A DNA stretch of 38,501 bases from Diphasiastrum complanatum (taxonomy: Eukaryota; Streptophyta; Lycopodiopsida; Lycopodiales; Lycopodiaceae): positions 1-38,501 of the forward strand of contig MU835512.1 in NCBI GenBank assembly GCA_029204225.1, read 5' to 3'. Below are positions 31,131-38,501 of this stretch, in pieces; within the stretch, counting starts at the first letter, position 1, and each line of letters begins with the position of its first letter. The translations under genes and the position numbers were made by a program. The notes below the pieces were generated by a model. The model ran no database searches. It had not been told where the DNA came from and saw nothing but the letters and a program-made list of their open reading frames with translations.

Positions 31131-31368
31131 GCATTTCGTCACTGCATAACAAGCTAAGGGTCGTCCCTCACAGGCAAAAAAAGACAGATATCCCTGTAAA
31201 AATTATCTCTCCTCCCGCATAAATCATTTCGATACTTCTGTGCATTTCATCATTGCATAACAAGTTAAGGATCTTTCTTCTACTTTTAATCTCTCACATG
31301 CAAAGAAAGACAAGCATTCCTACACGGGTAATCTCTCAACTCTCCATGTAGCATTTCGACACTTTTGC
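31131..31368. repeat. Two-copy tandem repeat (about 111 and 127 bp)
   Basis: Units starting at 31131 and 31242 share GCATTTCRTCAYTGCATAAC, AAGYTAAGG, GCAAA(G/A)AAAGACA, TAATTATCTCT/TAATCTCTC and CATTTCGA(T/C)AC. A looser earlier copy may start near 31030 (CTTTCCATCACCGCACAAC). It lies upstream of the 30178-30771 ORF. Confidence 0.8.
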
Positions 31369-31462
31369 CTTCACACTTCTGAACATTTCCATGCATCAAA
31401 TTCTCGTGTCTGCGTCCCACGTCACAATGTTACAACTTCCTTACCTGTTAACTCAATAAAAC

Positions 31463-31630
31463 CTTCTCTTATTATACCACCTACCACGAAACTAAAACAC
31501 CTTATAGCTATAACACCATACCAGAACATAAACTATTCTTATTATCACACCAGGAAACCAAAAAAGCCTATTATTGCTGTAACATGGTGACACAACATAA
31601 CTTTTCTTACATAAAGCCTACTTTATAGCT
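31463..31630. repeat. Degenerate tandem repeat, about 70-bp period
   Basis: Unit starts at about 31463, 31534 and 31602 share TTCTTATTAT, ACCA, AAACYAAAA, CCTTATAGCT/CCTATTATTGCT and ACATAAC. The third unit is partial. Non-coding. Confidence 0.6.
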
Positions 31631-32259
31631 ACCAGCTAGCCAAGAGACCGTCCAGAGCTATTCCCTCTGATTTCTGAAACGAAAATATTCCTCGGTGGAC
31701 CCCGCTTCTCTGCGCTTTCCACTTCCGTCCTACAGAAGAAAACACCACTTAAATGCTGATTGCTCGAGTGCCCACCTCCAAAAAAAAAACATCATCTCAA
31801 ACTCCTCCAAAACAGAGACAGCATCAAAGCAATTTCCCCACTTTTCTTACCAGATCGCCGCGCAATTCAATGCAGTGCAGTGTTTCGGGACTCCAAAATT
31901 GAAAGGAAATGGTGCCGTGCTGCAGAAATGCCGTGCCACAACAGCTGCGAAGCAGCATGCCAACCAATGCGCATGCGATCATCTATCATCCATCATCTGG
32001 GTATGTATCCTTCCTTCCTGTACATTCCAATTTCTTATTATTTTTTGGCACTAGTAACCACCATTACTACTCCTTGTCTCATATTTTCACGCCACATCAA
32101 ATGAAATCATGAATCATAATACGTATCTCAAATTCTCTATATCTGCTGGATTCCTTGGCCATGTGCTTCAAGATAAGGCAGAAAGCATTGAAATTTTTTA
32201 GGTACAACAAGGAGGAGCAGATTCTGCACACACTCCAGAACTCTGCCATATATGCTGTG

Positions 32260-32530
32260 GCAGCTTGGGTCCCACTCCATCAAAGGGTGGGAGCCTGGAG
32301 GAGTGTTGAGATATGCTAGTACAACATGTAACATCTCCTAAGGGTGGTGGCGGCAACGGCGTCGGCCCAACTTCATCCAAGGGTGGGAGTCACTCTGGAG
32401 GAGTTTTGAGATTTGCCGAGCACAACATGCAACATCTAATGGTGGAGGAAATGTGTATGTGTGTGCTTGGCATCTCTCAGTACTCCTCCATCCTTGCATG
32501 TGGTGCTCTTCATCTCTCAATATTACTCCA
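32260..32530. repeat. Direct and inverted copies of a GGAGGAGT...TGAGAT element
   Basis: GGAGGAGTGTTGAGATATGC (32297-32316) and GGAGGAGTTTTGAGATTTGC (32397-32416) are direct copies 100 bp apart, inside a longer tandem unit that also repeats CCAAGGGTGGGAG and ACAACATG. Inverted copies follow at 32471-32489 (CATCTCTCAGTACTCCTCC) and 32511-32530. The arrangement could form alternative hairpins of 55-200 bp loops. Confidence 0.75.
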
Positions 32531-32728
32531 CCCAGGCTTGACATTTGCAAGCTGCAATGCACATCAGCCTTCCATTTGAAAGGTACCTTTAAATGTTATG
32601 CCACTTTAAATTTTTTAAGATTTTATTGTAAAATATAACAGGAATATATGTATAAAGTGTATGTATAAGCGGTTTAAAGGTTTATACTTATTTTCTTTGA
32701 AAGGTACTCTTGCATTATACCTGTCATA

Positions 32729-32800
32729 TGAAAGGTAAAAGAAAAAACACCCATCAAGAGTGAAAGGTAAAAGAAAAAACACCCATCAAGAGTGAAAGGT
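32729..32800. repeat. Perfect 32-bp tandem duplication
   Basis: 32729-32760 and 32761-32792 are identical and a third start (TGAAAGGTA) follows at 32793. The seed GAAAGGTA also occurs nearby at about 32578 and 32697, so the duplication grew from a word already repeated there. Confidence 0.95.
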
Positions 32801-34063
<1,263 letters not shown>

Positions 34064-34344
34064 CATTTTTAACTAAATATGTGATTATGTATTCAAATAT
34101 TTTGGGGTTTAATGTTTGCCAATCTTTACAATGGTCAACTTCAATGGCTGGTTCAAGTGGCCACATTATCACAACACAAGAAAAGATAGACAAAAGAGAC
34201 AACAAAACCTGGGAGATCAAAAGTGATTGATTTACCAAACTAAGTGACTCGACACATGCATGTTAGATGAGATGATTGTACCGTTTTGCTTTGTTGTTCA
34301 ATTTCACTTTGGAGTTTTGATTTTGGCTTTGTACATGTTAGGGT

Positions 34345-36574
34345 TCAAACATCAAAGAAATAGATCTCTTTGTGAGTGTGCTAAGGCCTTAAGGCTAGAT
34401 GCTTCTCTATCCAAACCATTTTGGGGTGAAGCAATAACTTGTGCTAACTATTTGTGCAATAGATTGCCAAACCAAGCCATTGGAGGAATCACACCATTTA
34501 AAAGCTCTATTTGGAGAGAAGCCCAATCTCAAGGATCTCAAAGTTTTTGGATCCACTTGCTATGTACACCAATCCTTGGATAAGAGAAGGAAGGATGATG
34601 CAACATCCATCAAAGGCATCTTTGTGGGATATGGTGAGAATAGCAAAGGTTATAGAGTCTTCAATCCCATCACTAGCAAGGTGATAGTGAGTAGGGATGT
34701 TATTTTTTATGAAGGACATGCTTGTGATTTGGATGATAATGCTACTAATCATCTTGATGCCAAGGATCATGCTAGGATGGAGGAGGAGCTTCCAAGTGAA
34801 GAAGAACTTGAGGATCCACCTCAAGATGCAAGAACTCCAAGAACTCCAAGAACTCCAAGAAGATCTACAAGGGCAAGATCCGAGCCATTGAGGCTCACCT
34901 ATGATGGTCAAGGTGATCAAAGGGAAGGCTCATCATATTTCGCATCTTACACCTTTCTTACTTCAATGTTAGATGGGCCAACATGCTATGAAGATGCTTG
35001 TAAGTCTAAAAGTTGGATGGATGCTATGCAAGTAGAGTATGATGCTCTTATTGAGAATCATACTTGGGATCTTGTGGATCTTCCTCAAGGGAAGAAACCT
35101 CTTGATTGCAAGTGGGTGTTTAGATTGAAGTATAATCAAGATGGATCAATAAGCAAGCATAAAGCTAGGCTTGTTGCCAAAGGTTTTTTACAAACCAAAG
35201 GAATTGATTATGATGAGACTTTTGCTCCTGTGGCTAAGCTTGTTACTATCAGGTTGATCATTAGTCTTGCTACAACCTTCAATTGGGAGCTATTCCAACT
35301 TGACTTCACAAATGCATTCCTCAATGGTTATTTGGAGGAAGAGATCTACATGAGGCAACCCGAGGGCTTCATCAAGGCAAAGCATGAAGGAAAGGTGTGC
35401 TTTTTGAAGAAGAGCCTTTATGGGCTCAAGCAAGCACCTAGAGCATGGTACTCTAGGCTAAACTCTTTTCTCATTTCCATCAATTTTGTAATGAGTGCCT
35501 ATGATCCATCATTGTATATAAACTTTCATGATGGCATGATCATTATTCTTGTTTTGTATGTAGATGACATTATCTTGAGTGGTAATGATCTAGATGGAAT
35601 TAGAGATGTAAAAATTGCTTTAGCAAAAGAGTTTAAGATGGTAGATCTCGGCCTATTGAGCTCCATTCTTGGAATAGAGGTTATTAGAGGATGTGATTTT
35701 AGCTTCATTTGTCAATCTAAATATGCTACATCCATCCTAGATAGATTTGGAATGAAGAATTGTAAAGGCATTGAGACACCAATGGAGCAACATGTAAAAG
35801 CATCTATTGGTTGTGATGAAGCATCCTTTGAGGACATCACATTATATAGAAGGCTTATTGGCTCCTTGATCTATTTAACTATAACTAGACCTGATCTTAG
35901 TTATAGTGTTGGAAAGTTAAGCCAATTCATGCAAAGTCCTCTAGTTTCACATTGGAAGATGGCCAAAAGAGTTCTTAGATACATTTCATTCACTAAGAAT
36001 TTTGGTATTTTGTATAGAGGAACTAATCTTGGCTTAAGAGCCTATAGTGACTCGGATTTTTGCAGGTGACAAAGTGGATAGAAGATCAACAAGTGCCTTT
36101 GCCACCTTTCTATGTGATGGAGTAGTATCATGGCTTTCCAAAAAGCAAGATACCATCTCCCTATCTTCCACAGAATCCGAATACAAGGCCTTGACATCAA
36201 CATGCAAGGAGGTCTTTTGGCTCAAAAGGCTATTGGTGGAGCTTCATGTCATGGAGGAGGAAATCCCTATCATCTATTGTGACAACCAATCAGCCCAATC
36301 ACTTGCAACTAATCCTACATTCCATGCAAGGAGCAAACACATCGAAATTGCTCATCATTTCGTGAGGGGAAAAGTGCAAGCTAAAGAGATCAAGCTCCAA
36401 CACGTGCCATCATCAAGTTGCTTGGCTGATTTGTTTACTAAACCTTTACCTAAAGATTCATTTGTCAAGCTTAAATCTTCAATTGGAGTTATTGATAAAA
36501 GCATTGTGATCTCCAAGGCTAGATTTGAGGAGGAGTGTGAAAAATTGCCTACATTGGCAAATCTAGCCATGTAG
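34345..36574 (+). pseudogene. 5'-truncated copia pol (family A) with intact RT
   Basis: The element starts abruptly in integrase at QRNRSLCECAKALRLDASLS and continues FWGEAITCANYLCNRLP; the first two catalytic Asp residues, gag and the 5' LTR are missing. A frameshift near 34500 (extra A) leads into a long frame, 34441-36069, with the integrase tail (KDLKVFGSTCYVH; GIFVGYGENSKGYRVF), an acidic linker with a TPR-TPR-TPR repeat, and a complete RVT_2 reverse transcriptase: ARLVAKGFLQTKGIDYDETF, QLDFTNAFLNG (catalytic Asp, residue about 288) and YVDD (about 373-376). RNase H begins with AYSDSDF (about 535), where an extra T in a T5 run (36057-36061) shifts the frame. Its remainder (STESEY, CDNQSA, LADLFTKPLP) runs to 36574. 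Only two small lesions in about 2.2 kb make it the best preserved pol here. Confidence 0.9.
36527..36535 (+). promoter_or_regulatory. Polypurine tract of copia family A
   Basis: GAGGAGGAG directly precedes the LTR start TGTGA, as expected for the plus-strand primer of reverse transcription. It lies inside the pol reading frame. Confidence 0.75.
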
Positions 36575-37228
36575 AATATTGTACACTTTGTCAATATTGT
36601 TTGTTGGATACTTCAATGGCCAAAGTGCCACTTGTACATACACACCTAAAGTAGGTTATCACGAGACAAGAGGAAGTGGTTGTGTCTATTTGGTAGTGAT
36701 TCCTACTTTGTAGGATCTAGACCATGATTTATGATGAGATTTGTACCTATCATGCACCTACCAAGCATGACTCTTGGATCTAGGCTAGGGTTTTCACATT
36801 AGGGCAAGAAAGTGGAGTCTACTTCCTTATTACATGCTGGATTTTCACCTAACTTTGCAAAGGAAGTGTGTTTTACTATGTATTCCCATTTACCATAGTG
36901 AGAAGATAGAAACTTTTTGGAGCCTCAAGGAGAAACTCGAGTTTCCTCTCATTGTATGGTGATTACTCTATTTTTCCAATGAAACCCAGCTTTGGCACTT
37001 TGTAAAACACTGTCTACAGGCCATACTACAGCCTTATTTCCACACGTGTGGAGTTGGATTATACTAATTGATCAATGCTTTGATTGTCTCTACTTGTTTC
37101 CTATCAAGCTGCTAAATTAGATCTTGTTTTCTGATGACTAGTTTCTGATAGATTGTTTAACAAGCATACAATCACCTTGTGGATCATTCAAAGATCCATT
37201 TATGGTCCTTAGTACTGTACTTTTCACA
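36536..37228 (+). mobile_element. 3' LTR of copia family A (copy A2)
   Basis: It starts TGTGAAAAATTGCC and ends CTTTTCACA, preceded by the polypurine tract and aligned through its length with A1 (4019-4706). The first 39 bases also encode the last residues of pol, whose stop is at 36572-36574. It contains the palindrome TCCACACGTGTGGA near 37039-37052. The five bases after it (AAGTT) do not match those before A1 (TTCAT). Confidence 0.85.
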
Positions 37229-37540
37229 AAGTTGTCTCCTCGATTTTATGGACCATTTCAAATCATCAAATGAGTTGGAGCACTAGCATATGAACTGGAT
37301 CTACCAATCATTATGAAAATGCACAATGTGTTCCATGTAAGTTTTTTGAATAAGCAGATTGGCAAGGATGTTTAAACAATGGCCAAACCACCATAAATGA
37401 AGAAGAGAAGCTGGTAGTCAAACCATAAACAATAATTGGGTTGCCAACTTAAAACAATACATGGGAAGATGATTCCTATTATAAGAGGTGGCTTGAAATT
37501 TTGGGAACCGCCAAAATCTTATGGAACGTGACACTCGATG
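37229..37540 (+). pseudogene. Ty3/gypsy integrase C-terminal end, chromodomain-like tail
   Basis: It begins directly after the copia LTR with KLSPRFYGPFQIIK, then GALAYELDLP and HNVFHVSFLNKQI, the standard C-terminal module of Ty3/gypsy integrase. After stops and frame changes a degraded TWEDDSYYKRWLEILGT is readable near 37455-37505, resembling the end of a chromodomain (TWE-hydrophobic-P-LE pattern), which suggests a chromovirus. The catalytic core and all upstream domains are absent. The family normally uses this end to direct integration to chromatin marks. Confidence 0.8.
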
Positions 37541-37592
37541 AAAATCTACATGGTCTTTATTTTTTAAGACAAAAATGCGTAAGTAGGAGAAG

Positions 37593-38150
37593 TGCCATAT
37601 CCCGCATGTAATTAGCTCAAGAGCACAACAATAAGCTTTGCTAAATGTGGCCATGGTGCTAAATTAAAATAAGATTAGCTCAATAGGTTAGTTAATAAAG
37701 AAGCTTAATCAACCACACTATAAATTTTTAATAATGGTTGTTAAAGCCCAAATTAAGCTAATAAGGCCCCGAAATTCAAATTAGAGACACAAAGGACCAC
37801 TATAAATAGGGAGATCATGCTACGTTGGAAGCTATTCTACATTTGTCATTTTTGAGTTCAATGTGTTTTGAAGTTTTTCTTTGAGTGCTTTCTTGATGTA
37901 TTTGTGGTTCATGTGCCTAAAATCACATGAGAGTTTCATCGTGCTCTAGATTCAGGCCCAATGTATTGAATGATCAATAATGATAAAAAAATGCTATCAT
38001 ACTTTGCCTAAATTGGTGAAGAACTTCCAATTTTATTTAGTTTCTTGATTTCTTGTTTTGATTGCTAATTTGAGGGTTTAAGAATGGATTAGATGTTGTG
38101 ATTGCTAACATTGGCACATGACGTAGTTAATATATATGCCTAAATTTTTG
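37593..38150 (+). mobile_element. 3' LTR of the gypsy element (right edge not found)
   Basis: A purine-rich tract, AAGTAGGAGAAG (37581-37592), immediately precedes TGCCATATCCC, a good LTR start. A TATA box is at 37801-37808 (TATAAATA) with GGGAG after it. The right edge is not defined; text to about 38150 is compatible with an LTR. It does not resemble the gypsy LTR at 1082-1720, so this is a different gypsy element. Confidence 0.5.
37801..37808 (+). promoter_or_regulatory. TATA box in gypsy LTR
   Basis: TATAAATA, about 208 bp into the LTR, is the only strong core-promoter match nearby. Confidence 0.5.
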
Positions 38151-38501
38151 TTTAAGAAAAAAGTTTACACAATCTAATTTTGTTTCTTTCATATTTATCT
38201 AAATGTCAACAATCTTACCAATTGTCTCTTGGCTAACTAGAATGATTGGTTCTAGATATATTGATCATGCACCTAATAGGTCTATCATAGGATTGTCATT
38301 CCTTAAAGATGAGAACCTATCCGTGAAGGAATTATCTTTCAAAAAAATCACCTCATTTATATGCTACTTATATTCAAGTATATAGCATTACAATTCCCCA
38401 AACATTGGAAACTCATTATTTTCCTTATCTATCTATATTAATTAAAATGTTAGTCTTCCTGGGCAACAGGCAGGCTAACGCGTGATGGGCAGCGTGAGCG
38501 C
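38151..38501. other. No gene recognised
   Basis: AT-rich until the last 40 bases, which become GC-richer. One 60-codon open frame lacks any recognisable motif. Confidence 0.4.

Noticed and set aside
31695-32112. Three overlapping plus-strand frames of 67-119 codons
   Set aside because: They overlap one another in different frames, none has a motif, and the composition is that of random translation.
37229-37233. Target-site duplication for a single copia A insertion spanning the window
   Set aside because: AAGTT after A2 does not match TTCAT before A1.

Overview
The window reads as nuclear DNA of a land plant with a repeat-rich genome. The evidence is AT-rich non-coding DNA, many broken Ty1/copia and Ty3/gypsy LTR retrotransposons with tRNA-iMet-type primer-binding sites, long (GA)n and (TC)n microsatellites, and host-like gene remnants with possible introns. 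There is no operon structure, rRNA, tRNA or CRISPR. The species cannot be named from this sequence. A fern, lycophyte, bryophyte or gymnosperm seems possible, but that is a weak impression.

Layout, left half. Bases 1-1081 are non-genic, with an 83-bp tandem repeat and several GCATGC motifs. A gypsy LTR, PBS and decayed gag-protease follow (about 1082-4018). This element is cut by the 5' LTR of copia family A (4019-4706), which is followed by its PBS, leader and a broken gag (to about 6057). A further LTR-like end and PBS lie at about 6060-6430, followed by 4 kb I cannot assign. Another copia gag with one premature stop lies at 11659-12399. Next comes an unrecognised decayed gene with a helix-turn-helix-like segment (12717-13519). 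A copia family C LTR, PBS, leader and internally deleted gag (13946-17107) abut a chimeric copia family B region: 3' end fragment, integrase, RT-RNase H and LTR (17108-20619).

Layout, middle. A minus-strand copia (family D', LTR 21407-21989, gag 20768-21302) and a plus-strand relative (family D, LTR 24855-25338, gag 25933-26290) bracket 2.9 kb in inverted orientation. That interval holds two decayed host-like genes: an FCP1/NIF-type HAD phosphatase on the plus strand and an unrecognised gene on the minus strand. A minus-strand family B RNase H fragment follows at 26306-26668.

Layout, right. From 26.7 to 34.3 kb I see almost no retroelement coding sequence. This stretch has one intact minus-strand ORF (30178-30771, 197 codons, very basic, unknown function) surrounded by a striking number of local tandem duplications, and then a 183-bp perfect (GA)n. 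A 5'-truncated family A copia pol with intact RT and a 3' LTR (34345-37228) sits directly against the C-terminal end of a gypsy integrase and that gypsy element's 3' LTR (37229 onward).

No gene set here works together as a pathway. The window is mainly a record of nested insertion, truncation and decay. The items most worth a second look are the three non-retroelement genes or pseudogenes (12.7, 22.0 and 24.0 kb), the intact small ORF in its duplication-rich neighbourhood, and a CACACGTGTG-type palindrome that recurs in or near several LTR groups.
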